From Annona cherimola (Eukaryota > Streptophyta > Magnoliopsida > Magnoliales > Annonaceae), in assembly GCA_030490835.1 (NCBI GenBank), contig CM059975.1:49157174-49221173 (forward strand): DNA of 64,000 bases, read 5' to 3'. A program made the position numbers and the translations under genes. The number at the start of each line of letters is the position of its first letter. The stretch's first letter is position 1. Below, piece by piece: positions 13,888-24,392 of the stretch. Under the pieces are notes generated by a model. It was not told the DNA's origin. It did not search any database and saw only the letters and a list, made by a program, of their open reading frames with translations.

Positions 13888-14561
13888 TCAGGAAAAAGCC
13901 TTTCCCGATTTTATGAAAAAGGTTTTCAAGGAAGCCTTGCCCTAAAGATAAAATGCTTGCTTACTGAGTTGTCACTCACGTTTTTGTTTTCCAAACCCAT
14001 AGACAGGTGAAAGAAGAGACCTGGCAAAGGAGCAGGAGCCATGCATTGAAGGAATGGAAAGATATTATCAGTTTCATGTGCTAAGGTAAGCTAATGTGTA
14101 TGTGAACTTAATTAGAATTTTAAGTTCTATATATGATTCAATGGTTGAATGTATGGATGTAAAATGTGATGTTTAAGTCAAGAAAACTTTCACTGTAGAA
14201 ATTCATGAAAAGATGCTACATGTTTATGTATATTTGAACTTAGTTAGAGTTCTAAGTTCCATGTGAATTAATGACTAAATGTATACAAGTATGATATGTA
14301 CAATGATTGAGTGTATAATGACAGGCATGTAAAGATGCTATGAATGAAATGATGAATTTTATTACAAGTGAAATGTCACAATGTGTGATGATTGTCATGT
14401 CAAGTTATGAATGATGACAGATGAGTAAACGGAAAAAAATTTAGACATATTCCAATTAAGAACCCGCCGCGTGATCAGGGCAACAATCCTAATTCACATT
14501 TACCAATCGATAGGATCTTGAGGTAAGGAAGTGACATCTCGGTTCGGGGCGCCACACAAAT

Positions 14562-15275
14562 CCATATAATGCAAGAAATTTATCTTAGGGTGGTACTTAT
14601 TGCTCTTAGTTAGCTGATTATACACCTGTGCGATGGTTAACCCTTCAGGAATATTCCCTTCAGCTTCGGGAACATCCAAAATATGCGCAATTCTATGGAT
14701 TGCATTTTTCTTGTGAGTTCCATTTCCAATCTCCAAATTTATCTCCTTTCCTTTGACAAATGTGATGTAATACTCCTAATCCCATAAGTAGTAGAACATT
14801 CGGGTCAGATGAGGGTATACTCTGTCATCGGCTTTCAAAAGCCAAGTCCATCCTTGAAAGTCCAGTAACTCTTCAACGTCAAACTCATAATCATGCAAAA
14901 ACTTGAAATCAATGATCTTAGGGACAAAAATCTTACGCTCGTAGAAATGTTTATAGAATCTACTGTGTTGTCGCTCAGTTCGAAAATAGGTAGTTGACAT
15001 CTTTAGCACCTGTGCCTTCTGAGGCAGAGTGCCCTGTCTGTTTGCAGCTGATAGCGTCTCGCTGCTAGACCCAGATTTGGAGTGGTCATGTCGGGGTGTC
15101 GACGAAGATGGATTGGCCACGCGAAAATGCACACGGCGTCCCGCAGATGCGGAGGCCTCCTCCCAGACCCGTTTGCATGGAGTTCATTATCGGTAGGGTA
15201 CCCCTCGCCTATATTTGATCTGGAAGGCCTAGAAACAACCTGTTTGGAGTGCTTAGCTACTGCTTTAGGTGCCAT
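14562..15275 (-). pseudogene. SIRE-A ORF3, N-terminal part
   Basis: Translation starts at the ATG ending at 15275 (MAPKAVAK), the same start as in SIRE-B and SIRE-C. A frameshift in the basic N-terminal region moves the reading to the frame starting near 15132, which then carries the conserved block TTYFRTERQHSRFYKHFYE and a QGW..LLKADDRVYP..TR.FYYLW block. A stop and another disruption follow near 14776 before the part ending at the R2 insertion (NKYHPKINFLHYMDL). The family is the plant retroelement 'envelope-like' or 'putative plant transposon protein' type by my recognition of the pattern. Confidence 0.8.
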
Positions 15276-15940
15276 TGATCTGTAATTGAGATGGGTTTAA
15301 GTGGGAGACTTTGAGAGAGCAAAGTGAGTCAGGACTTTTACCAAAATTGGATTAGACAAGAATGCAGTGGCAATAGATTATGATAATGGACTGAAGCAAC
15401 TTAGAAAGAGGGACTAGTGAAATTAGTGAGAAAGAAATGGGAGAAAGAGCTGAGAGAAATTGCGAGAGACAAAAGATGGCTTCAGTGCTGGAATGAGAAG
15501 AAGAAATAAGGCACAAGAGAAACCAAGAGCCGGTGGACACTGAGAGTGACGGGGAGTGGCGAATGCCGAAAAACAGGGAGATCTGAGCAAGCAGAGAGAT
15601 GAGTTTCGACAGATACAGAAGGAGAGAAGAAAGACGAGAGAAATTAGGCACAGAGAGAGTGATAGACTTGGAAAGAAAAAAACGGAGGGAGAGCTGAGAG
15701 CAAGAAGAACTAGAAAGAGGGAGGAAAAGAATTTCGACGCTGGAGAAGAGGAAGGGAGAATGAAGAAGAAAAGAGAGAGGAAAGAGATCACACGGGAAGC
15801 CCAAGCGGCGCCTTGTTGGAGTCGACTTGCCCTAACCGAAGTCAACTTCGCCCCATCTGAAGTCGACTTGGATTTTGTGGAGTCGACTTCGGCGAAGTTG
15901 ATTTGGACTAACTGAAGTCGACTTGGCTCTCCAGACTTGG
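15276..15940 (-). promoter_or_regulatory. SIRE-A pol-ORF3 spacer: AAGTCGACTT array plus CT-rich leader
   Basis: Read on the minus strand, about five AAGTCGACTT-type motifs (15820-15935) are followed by about 500 nt that is mostly C and T (15300-15815) and then the ORF3 ATG. The same arrangement occurs in SIRE-B and SIRE-C. The motif is otherwise found only in the LTRs, upstream of their TATA boxes. I read this as a possible internal promoter and 5' leader for ORF3. That is inference. A Ser/Leu-rich ORF on the minus strand here is a by-product of the CT-rich composition. Confidence 0.45.
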
Positions 15941-15974
15941 TTTTTCTAAAATACTCCCCCTATTATGTTATTCT

Positions 15975-18900
15975 TTAATCAAATTCAATCATACTCATAT
16001 CATTCCTAATTTTATAAAATGACACTTTTGCTAATGGTTTGGTAAAGATATCTGCAATTTGATCATCTGTTTTCACATATTCTAAACAAATATCATATTT
16101 TCAACATGTTCACGAATGAAATAGTGTCTCACGTCTATATGCTTAGTTCTAGAATGCAACACAAGATTTTTGGTTAAACATATTACACTTTTATTATCAC
16201 ATTTAATTGGAATATCATGATAATCAATACCATAATCCCTAAGTTGTTGTTTCATCCAATGTAATTGGGCACAACAGCTCCCGGTGGCTATATATTCAGC
16301 TTCCACGGTAGATAGAGCAACATTAGTTTATTTTCTTGAAAACCATGAAACCAACATATTTTCAAGGAATTGACATGTTCTACTAGCGCTTTTTCTATCT
16401 ACTTTGTAATTGGCAAAATCCGCATCCAAGTAACCGATTAGGTCGAAAGTTGACCCCTTTGGATACCATAGTCCTAGATTAGTGGTATTTATCAAGTATC
16501 TAAAAATTCTTTTTACAGCTATTAAATGTGATTCTTTAGGACATGATTGGAATCTTGAACACATGCAAACACTAAATAGAATATCAGGTCTAGAAGCAAT
16601 TAAGTATAACAAAGATCCTATCATGCTTCTATACAATTTTTGTTCGACAGATTTATCCTTTTCATCCTTGTCGATCTTGATTGTTGAGCTCATTGGTGTG
16701 TTTGCACCTTTGCTACTCTGCATACCGAACTTCTTTAACATCTCCTTGACATACTTGGACTGATTATGAAGATCCCCTTTTCTTGTTGCTTAATTTGCAG
16801 TCCAAGGAAGAAGTTCAATTCTCTTATCATACTCACTTCAAATTCACTCTGCATAATCTCAGAAAATTCTTGGCACAAAGTTTCATTAGTAGCACCGAAT
16901 ATAATATCATCAATATAAATTTGAACAAGTAAGATATCATTGTCTTTATACTTGATGAATAATGTTGTATCAACCTTTCCTCTTTAAAAGTCATGATCAA
17001 TAAAAAATTTGCTCAACCTTTCATACCAAGCTCGTGGAGCTTGTTTTAGTCCATATAAAGCTTTGGTTAATTTGTAAACATATTTTGATTGATCATTTTC
17101 TTCAAAACCCAGAAGTTGTTCAACATAAACTTCCTCATTCAAGTATCCATTTAAGAATGCACTTTTCACATCCATTTGAAACAGTTTGAAATCCATGTAA
17201 GAAGCAAAAGCTAGTAAGATACGTCTGACTTCTAATCTAACCACAGGAGCATATGATTCTTCAAAATCTATTCCCTCTTCTTGGAGATAACCTTTGGCTA
17301 CTAATTTGGCTTTGTTTCTCACTACAAGTCTACTTTTATCTAGTTTGTTCCTAAATACCCATTTGGTACCAATTACTGTGCAGTCATTGGGTCTAGGAAC
17401 AAGGCGTCATACATTATTTCTTTCAAATTGATTCAGCTCTTCTTGCATTGCGGTGATCCAATTTTCATCATTAAGAGCTTGATCAATGGATGTTGGTTCA
17501 ATTTTTGACACAAAAGCAAATTCTCTACAAATATTGTGTCTTGACCTTCTAGTTTTTACTCCTTCATAGATATTACCAATAACTTGCTTAATTGGATGGT
17601 CATTTTTAAATTTTAAGTCAGTTGGAGGTTTATAAGAATTGTTACCTTTACTTACCCTTTCCTCCATGGAATTTTCTTATTTTGCCTCGGCTTCTCCTTG
17701 TTGCTCTTGTTGTTCTGCCTTTGGATTCTTTGATGCCTCATCTGCATCACTTAATTCATCCTCCTTTCTCGGAGTTTGGTTAAATTCATTAAAACCAACA
17801 TGTATTGATTCTTCTACTATTTGATTTTTCTTGTTAAAGACTCTATATGCTTTGTTAGTTGATGAATAACTAAGGAAAATTGCTTCGTCACTTTTAGCAT
17901 CTAATTTTCCTAAGTTGGTCTTTTCATTGTTTAGCACATAGCAAGTACATCCAAAGGCATGGAAATATGATATGTTTGGTTTTCTACCTTTCCAAAGTTT
18001 ATATGGGGTCTTTTTCAAAATTGCTCTAATGGTAACTCGATTTAATACGTGACAAGCTGTACTTACAGCTTCACCCTAAAATCTTTTGGACAATTTACTC
18101 ATTTAACATAGTTCTAGCCATTTCTTGTATTGTTCGGTTTTTTCTTTCAACAACCCCATTTTGTTGGGGGGTTCTTAGTGCTGAAAATGTACGGTGAATT
18201 CCTTCGTCATTGCAAAATTCTATAAATTTTTTATTTTTAAATTCACCACCATGATCACTTCTAATGGAGATAATTGTATTTTATTTTTCATTTTGCATCA
18301 AGTTAGAAAACGTCACAAACATAGAGAATGTTTCATCTTTGCTAGCTAAGAGTATTATCCAAGTGAATCTTGAAAAATCATCAACAATTATAAATACATA
18401 CTTTTTCCAACCAAGAGTTAAAATATCTGATGGCCCATAAAGATCCATATGCAATAATTCAAGTGGCCTAGTCGTTAAAATTTCCTTTTTGGTGGAAAAT
18501 GACATCTTAGGTTGCTTGGATAATTGACAAGTCTTACGAATCTTATCCTTGTCATACTTGAGTTTTAGTAACCCATCCACTAGGCTCTTTTCCTACAAAG
18601 TTTTAATATTTGACATATTAATGTGTCCAAGCCTTTTATGCCATATCCATGGATCATTTTCTATGGCAATTAGACATTTTCCATTAAGTTCATCTAGACA
18701 AACTAAATATACATTTCCATGTCTTTTTCCACAAAAACTATATGATCATCATCAAATACATTGCATACAGAAAATTCAAATACAACTTTATAACCTTTAT
18801 CACATAATTGACTAATGCTCATTAAGTTATGTTTGAGTCCTTCAACAAATAGTACATCCTCAATACACGCATTTGACATTCCATAAACATTTCTTTTACC

Positions 18901-19050
18901 TTTGATTATACCTTTTTCATTGTTCCTAAAAGCAATCGTTCCTTCACTACATGGTTTAATTTTATGGAATAATCCTTTTTCTCTCGTCATGTGTCTTGAG
19001 CAACCACTATCCATAAACCACATATTGTTGGTCTTTGCTCTAAGACAAAC
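15975..19050 (-). pseudogene. pol: SIRE-A pol (PR-IN-RT-RNase H), broken
   Basis: In order on the minus strand: an aspartic protease with DSGCSRHMT near 19011; the pre-integrase zinc finger (WHKRLGHIN and CKTCQLSK-type motifs); an integrase core with the first Asp in HMDLYGP, the second in RSDHGGEF (about 18250) and the Glu in NGVVER (about 18150); reverse transcriptase with [22 protein letters not shown] and a YIDD box (16906-16917, usually YVDD); RNase H with SDADFA-like and MEAEYIA motifs, ending ..MIEFD at a TAA at 15975. Several stops and frameshifts separate the blocks. In a working element it would mature Gag-Pol, copy the RNA to DNA and insert it. Confidence 0.9.
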
Positions 19051-19091
19051 CTGTAAAAATAAGGTCAAGCAAAGCTTATCTTTTTTGGTAC
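19051..19091 (-). other. Candidate micro-intron or recoding segment at gag-PR junction, SIRE-A
   Basis: On the minus strand this 41-nt segment begins GTACC and ends TTTTTACAG. The equivalents in SIRE-C (40 nt) and SIRE-B (37 nt) have the same ends. None of the lengths is a multiple of three, and removal joins the gag and protease frames in all three. See findings. Confidence 0.4.
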
Positions 19092-20938
19092 CTATTTTAT
19101 GGGTCCATTTTGGTTAGTTAACCATTGGAGTTTCCGTTGATCTACTTTTGAAGGCATAAATCCAATGCTTTTAGGTACCTAAACTAATTTTTCACCAAGG
19201 TCATGTAACGTTCTTATTTTACATTGATATACCTTGTGTCCCATCTTGTTCCAAAAATTACAAGCTCCCGGAAGTCTTGGAGTGGGGATCCATGTGGTAG
19301 CAGCTCCCAAATTTGTCTTTTGGTCAAAGCAACATTGTTCAATTTTGGTTTAGCATGAATGGGTCTTGCTTGGTTTTTACAAGTCCTTAGAGCATTTTAC
19401 TTGATACTTTTTTCCTTCTCAAAGGTGGAATACCCAAGTCCTCTCTTGTCATTTTGGGCGGTCATTTTCAAAAATATTTTGACGCTTTTTCCTATATTAG
19501 AGAACTTAGGAAGTGATTCATTTAGTGATTATTTTTCCTTTTTTAGTTTTTCCATCTGTCTTATCAAGATGTTTTTTTCATTTGTCAAATGATTAACTTT
19601 TTCGGCAAGTTTTCCGTTCACAATAATTACTGCATCACATTGTCTTTTCTTTATTGTGAACTTGTTTCTCAATTTTTTTATTTCCTCATATAATGAATCA
19701 TAGGCTTGTTGTAGTTCTTCTAATTCAGCACATTTGAGGCAATCATTTGAGGAAGAAAAAATAGAAACAGACTTTGGCTTAGAGGTTACCTCTTCACTAC
19801 TAGTACAGTTTGTCGAAGTAGTTTGGCCCTCCAAAATTTCAGTTGCTGCAAGTCATAAGTTGAGATCTTCTTCTATTGTGGCCATGCAACAAATCCTTGC
19901 ATAATTTGCAGCCTCATTTTCTTCATTTGAGGAGCTGCATGTTGTGGATATCTCCTCGTTGACGTACATGCCTCTTCCTTTAGCCTTTTGAAATCTTCTA
20001 TTTTTACATTGATCTTTCTTTTCTCTTTGCTCCTTCGTTTTGGTCTCTTCGGGAGTTGCGCATTGGGCATGCATATGCCCCATACCGCCACACCGGAAGC
20101 ACTTTGTAGACTCCTTTTTCTCCTTTGGATTTCTTTCTTTGAAGATCTTGAAAATCTTTCCTTTCCTTACAAATTTTCTGAAACGTCTTATAAGTAAGGC
20201 AATCTCCTCATCGTTGTTTTGAGAGGATGAAGTGGAGTCATCTGAAACTTGTGCGGCTTTTAAGGCAATAGCTCTTTTTCCTTTGTGTTGCTCCTCATTT
20301 CTCCTCTTGATTAACTCATGTGACATGAGTGAGCTTATGAGACCTTCTAGCCGTAGCGTGTTGAGGTCCTTTGCTTCCTCAATGGCCGTGATCTTTGGAG
20401 TCCAAGATTTGGGTAGTGCTCTTAAGATTTTCATTACCTGCTCAGATTCAGAAATAACTTTTTCAAGACCTTTCAAGGCATTAGTAATCTTAGAAAATCT
20501 AGCAAACATTTCAAAAATATTTTCAGTTTCAAGCATTTTAAAGCTTTCTAACTCTCCAATCAAAATATTTCTTTTCGTCCTTTGGACTTGAGAAGTTCTC
20601 TCATAGATTGAAGTAAGAGTATCTCATATCTCTTTGGCGGTATGACATGAAGATATCCTATCATATTCGGATGCTGTTAATGCACAAAAGAGGGAATTCA
20701 TGGCCTTTCCGTTGCTTTTAACGGTTCTTACTTCCTCCTCGGACCATGTTGAGGCTTTTTCATCAATAGGCAACACAACACCATCTTGGATGGAAATCCA
20801 AGAATCTATATCCGTAGCCACGATTAATTGTTTCATTCTCAACTTCCAATAACCGAAGTTAGTCCCACCAAATAGAGGCGGTCTTGTGAAAGATCGGCCC
20901 TTGGCAAATGTAGGTGTGGAAGTTGATTGGGATGCCAT
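19092..20938 (-). pseudogene. gag: SIRE-A gag, broken
   Basis: It starts MASQSTSTPTF with the copia Gag signature FGYWKLRMKQLI and KEIWD (the W codon is now TGA, near 20621). After the stop, the frame continues through the UBN2-type Gag domain (ILIGELESFKML, MFARFSKITNALKGL) to a CCHC knuckle CFRCGGMGHMHAQC at about 20060-20100. Next come an acidic linker and a coiled coil (19529-19834), then a second knuckle near 19240 whose second Cys is now Trp (CNFWNKMGHKVYQC). Gag packages the RNA into the virus-like particle. The R2 insertion does not affect this gene. Confidence 0.88.
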
Positions 20939-20972
20939 TTCAAAGATCTCTTTAGTTTAAACTTAAAGACCT

Positions 20973-20984
20973 GCTCTGATACCA
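20973..20984 (-). other. SIRE-A primer-binding site (tRNA-iMet)
   Basis: On the minus strand it reads TGGTATCAGAGC two bases after the 5' LTR end. This matches the 3' end of plant initiator tRNA-Met, the usual minus-strand primer of plant Ty1-copia elements. Confidence 0.95.
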
Positions 20985-20986
20985 CT

Positions 20987-22757
20987 TATTGGTCCCGAGT
21001 TTATGACTATTACCCAAGAGGGGATGGGTGAATTGGGTATTTTGAAATTTTTACTTAAACAGAAATTTTTCCCTTTTTAATTTAATCCCCTTAATGAAAC
21101 ATACGAATAATATAGAGAGTAATAAAGTAATAAAATCACAAATGCAAATTACAACAGTCGACAAGGGTTTTATAGTGGTTCGGGCAACCTCCCCTGCTCC
21201 ACTCTTCCAAGCTCATACCCTTTGTGACTTGGGTTCCACTATTGTATTATCAAATACAGCTAGAGCAACAGCTCTCTTCTAGATTCCAACTCTAGGGGGC
21301 ATATACAAATCACAACACAAGTAGGTGACGAGTCCCACTCAAGTCACAACGCTACTTTGCTTTCACTTGGTTCAAAACACCAATATCAAACCAAGTATCA
21401 AATACAAGTAATGAGTCAAAGAAAGAAATCTACACTTTACAGATTATGTAGGCAGGTTTCAACTCATGGAATAATTTGTAGAAGAGGTGATTTGATCAGC
21501 TTTGAAGTATGCAGCAAGTTGAAGCGTAGTTCTTCACTTGAAACTTGTGTTGATCACTTAATGCTTGGAGAGGATGGTAGTTGGATCTCAGTTAATGCTT
21601 TTTCTAACCTCTAGCATGTTCACTTGAATGCTAATTTATAATGGTGGAGTAAATTTGAACGTTTGAAGGTAAGCGGCGCACATTTTATGTGCCAATGTTC
21701 GAATTTTTCTGACTGTTGCGACCCAAGTCGCATGTGAAGTCGACTTCGGGTGCGACTTCACCCAAGTCGCATACTGGAGTCGACTTAGGGTGCGACTTCG
21801 GTTCCTAGTAAAGACTTCAAGTTCCCCTTCAGGTCGACTTGGTCCTGACTTGACCCAAGTCGCATGTGAAGTCAACTTTGGGTGCGACTTCACTTTCTAT
21901 ATGCACTTGTTGGAACTTGGATTTCTTGAAAGTGATCATGATTGCTTGCTATCCATCACATTTTGTTCTTCCAATGATATTCTTTAAACTTGAAAGTTGA
22001 ATCTTGAAACTCGACATCTTCATCTATTCTTGGAGTCTTGTACTTAGAGTAATTTGATCTTGGAGTTCATAGAGGTAGCCCAAATGATTATCCTTTGACA
22101 AATATACTTGTCTTGACTGTGTATATCTTCATCTTGACTCAAGTCGAATGTCTAAGTCGACTTGGGTTCCAACTTCACTTTAAGTCGCAGGTGGAGTCGA
22201 CCTGGGATGCGACTTCACCCAGTCGCGCATAGAGTCGACTTCGATTGCGACTTCGCCTGTCTTGGTTTCCAAATTTCAACGCTGGAAGGTTTGAGCATTT
22301 GAAGTCGATGATGGAGTCGACTTGGGTCTATGACTTCACCCAAGTCACAGTTGGAGTCGACTTGGACTTGTGACTTCACCTGTCTTGAATTCCATTTTCA
22401 ACGCTGGAAGGTTTGAGTAGTTGAAGTCGATAGTGGAGTCGACTTGGGTCTGCGACTTCACCTAAGTCACGTCTGGAGTCAACTTGGCCTTGCGACTTGA
22501 CCTGTCTTGGATTCAAAATTCAGCGCTAGAAGGATTTGCTCTTTCCAAGTCAATACTGAGGTCGACTTGGGTATTGACTTCATTCAAGTAGGTAGCTGAG
22601 TCGACTTGGATTTGCGACTTGGTCTGTCAGGTTCTAAATTTTAATTTTTTGGCCTCTAAAAAATTTCAACAAATCATATTAGTACCCAAAATATTCTCAA
22701 ATTGAGTTGTTAATCATCAAAACACAGATTGTGCTTAATTTGCCATTGATTCCAACA
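20987..22757 (-). repeat. SIRE-A 5' LTR
   Basis: This 1771-bp LTR runs on the plus strand from TATTGGTCCCGAG to ATTCCAACA. It holds a long AAGTCGACTT-type array (about 21725-22620), with a TATA-like TATAAATTAG on the minus strand near 21631-21640 just downstream of the array. It keeps the segment deleted from the 3' LTR. Confidence 0.92.
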
Positions 22758-24104
22758 GGGACGTCCAATATGCAGTAGCTTTTGTAATTTTTTCCACACC
22801 TAATTCAGCTTTAATTTATGGGTATTTAATTACCCTAGCTAATAGCTTACTTAGGGGTCCATTTAGCGTATTTAAAAAAATCACATAAAATCAAATAATA
22901 GTCTTGGACGTCCACATCTTCCTTGCTCGACTTGCTGTCCACTTGATGATCACATCCCATATGGCTGCCTGTTTTGCAATTTTTCCATAAAATTACAGCT
23001 TTATTTAATGGAAACTTAATTATCCTAATTAGGAGCTCACTTAGAGGTCCATTTAGCATTTAAAAAAATATAAAAAATTCCAAACAACAGCTTGACCGTG
23101 CACCTCTTCAAGCTCCCATCTTGTTGTCCACCATTTACACGTTCCATATGGCCTTGAATTTTGGCATTTTGTACCATAGAAATCCATCTCAAATCAATGC
23201 CACTAACCACCCTAGTCATGTAGCTCATCTAGGTATGATTTTTTACATTTTTAAAAATAAAAAAATCATGTAACCAGCCCTTGGACGTCCATGGGGTCCA
23301 CCACTTCAAGCTCCTTTGAGCTAGCCCATTAGCTCCTTAAATTCTCTCATTAATCACTTGATATTTTCATGGATTTTGTCATTTTAAGAAATTCACAAAA
23401 TCCACTTGTAATTACCTCCTTTTGACACCTCATTTTTGCATTTAATTATTTAATTATTTTATTTAACTTTAACTTAAATGCTAGTTGCTTTATGGGTGCA
23501 AAAAGTCAAAGATATACACCCATTTTCGTGCAAGCATAATCCCACCATCATTAGCTTGATCAAATCCTTTCATAGCATTGATCTCATAATTTTAACTGTT
23601 CATTTCAAATTTCATCTCAATCCGACTTTTCTAGCTTAAGTTATGATCATTTGAAGTCATCTTTGAATTTTAGATGGTAATAGTCGATTTTCACCCTAAT
23701 TTCATCAAAATTTTCATAATCCAATCTTTTCATAAGATTAAGCATGAAATTATATGCTTACCTTTCAATTTTCATCTTAATCTGCCTTACAGACGTTAAG
23801 TTATGAATTTTCTAGCATTCATCGCCTTAAATCCATAATTATCAACATAATCTCCATTAGTTAAACCATAATATATGAGGTGATTATCCTAAATATATTC
23901 AAATTCCCTAATCCTCATTAGGACTTTAATCACATTGACCAATATCGGCTTATAATCATCATTCATAACCATTTCCCCTAATTGTAATAAATCATCAAAA
24001 TTGTAAAAGAAATTATTCATAATTATGCTAAATCATACATGATCCATATTTATATGTTAAATGCATATATATAAGCCTTACTTGGGTCTGGGTATCACAG
24101 TTGG

Positions 24105-24387
24105 TTTGTATGACGAGGCTAATTGATGGTGATCCATTAGCTAGGTTTGCATGTTTGGATAGATTCTAGGATGGTCTCATGTTGGAATTTGCATGCCACG
24201 TATTGATTTGATTTGGGGCTAGGCTCTTTGAAAATGGTTTGGTAATGTTGGTTATGTGTTTGTGCATGATTTTGATACACCGAAGATGTATGTTTTGAAA
24301 TGAGCATGAGGCACGATTTTAGCATAAGCATGATGCGTAAGGTATGGTGATGCATACACATGGTTTATAAAGGGTTGTTCATGACCG
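24105..24387 (+). other. L1 middle fragment between R1 and R3
   Basis: This is a non-coding remnant of L1. It is GT-rich on the plus strand and resembles the composition of 396-2317. The minus-strand ORF here has no recognisable similarity and I treat it as chance. Confidence 0.5.
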
Positions 24388-24392
24388 TTTAT

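Larger units (their letters stand above)
9410..14556. mobile_element. R2: head-to-head (palindromic) family-R element inside SIRE-A ORF3
   Basis: Both ends are the 5'-type end of family R: the left reads TATAACGCCCCGAACC, the right, on the minus strand, TGTGGCGCCCCGAACC. A perfect CAAAT target duplication (9405-9409 and 14557-14561) flanks it and splits the ORF3 codons for MDLS. The arms (about 9410-10690 and 13130-14556) are closely similar inverted repeats of about 1.3 kb. The centre holds a direct duplication (about 11511-12171 and 12336-12997) and a short inverted copy (12178-12338 against 11180-11345). No gene is present. The normal 3' LTR end (GGGTATCACA type) is missing. Confidence 0.85.
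6885..22757 (-). mobile_element. SIRE-A: Ty1-copia (SIRE lineage) retrotransposon, degraded
   Basis: This is a full-structure element on the minus strand: 5' LTR 20987-22757, PBS 20973-20984, gag, pol, ORF3, PPT, 3' LTR 6885-8138. LTR termini are TGTTGG/CCAACA-like. The flanks AGGAT (6880-6884) and GGGAC (22758-22762) look like a target duplication that has picked up two transitions. R2 sits in ORF3. Without R2 the element is about 10.7 kb, the usual SIRE size. SIRE lineage is inferred from gene order (gag-PR-IN-RT-RH-ORF3), length and motifs. Many stops and frameshifts show it is dead. Confidence 0.92.
2318..24099 (+). mobile_element. R1: solo LTR of family R, interrupted by SIRE-A
   Basis: It starts TATGGTGCCCC (a diverged TGTGGCGCCCC) and ends GGGTATCACA. 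It is flanked on both sides by GTTGG (2313-2317 and 24100-24104), a 5-bp target duplication. Its own sequence is 2318-6884 plus 22758-24099, about 5.9 kb, with no ORF of note, no PBS and no PPT. The first 110 bp match the conserved 5' end shared by R2-R5. Inside are a GGACAT/ATGTCC palindrome array and a second group of short palindromes around 3893-4045. The parent autonomous element is not in the window, so superfamily is unknown. Confidence 0.8.

Noticed and set aside
9410..14556. DNA transposon with long terminal inverted repeats (MULE-like)
   Set aside because: The ends are the LTR ends of family R seen singly in R1 and R3-R5, and the 5-bp target duplication fits LTR integration. A Mutator-type element would give 8-9 bp.
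15352..15915. Long ORFs on both strands (150 aa Ser/Leu-rich; 119 aa Arg/Glu-rich) as genes
   Set aside because: They are produced by the CT-rich leader before SIRE-A ORF3. The matching leaders in SIRE-B and SIRE-C do not keep the same reading frames.
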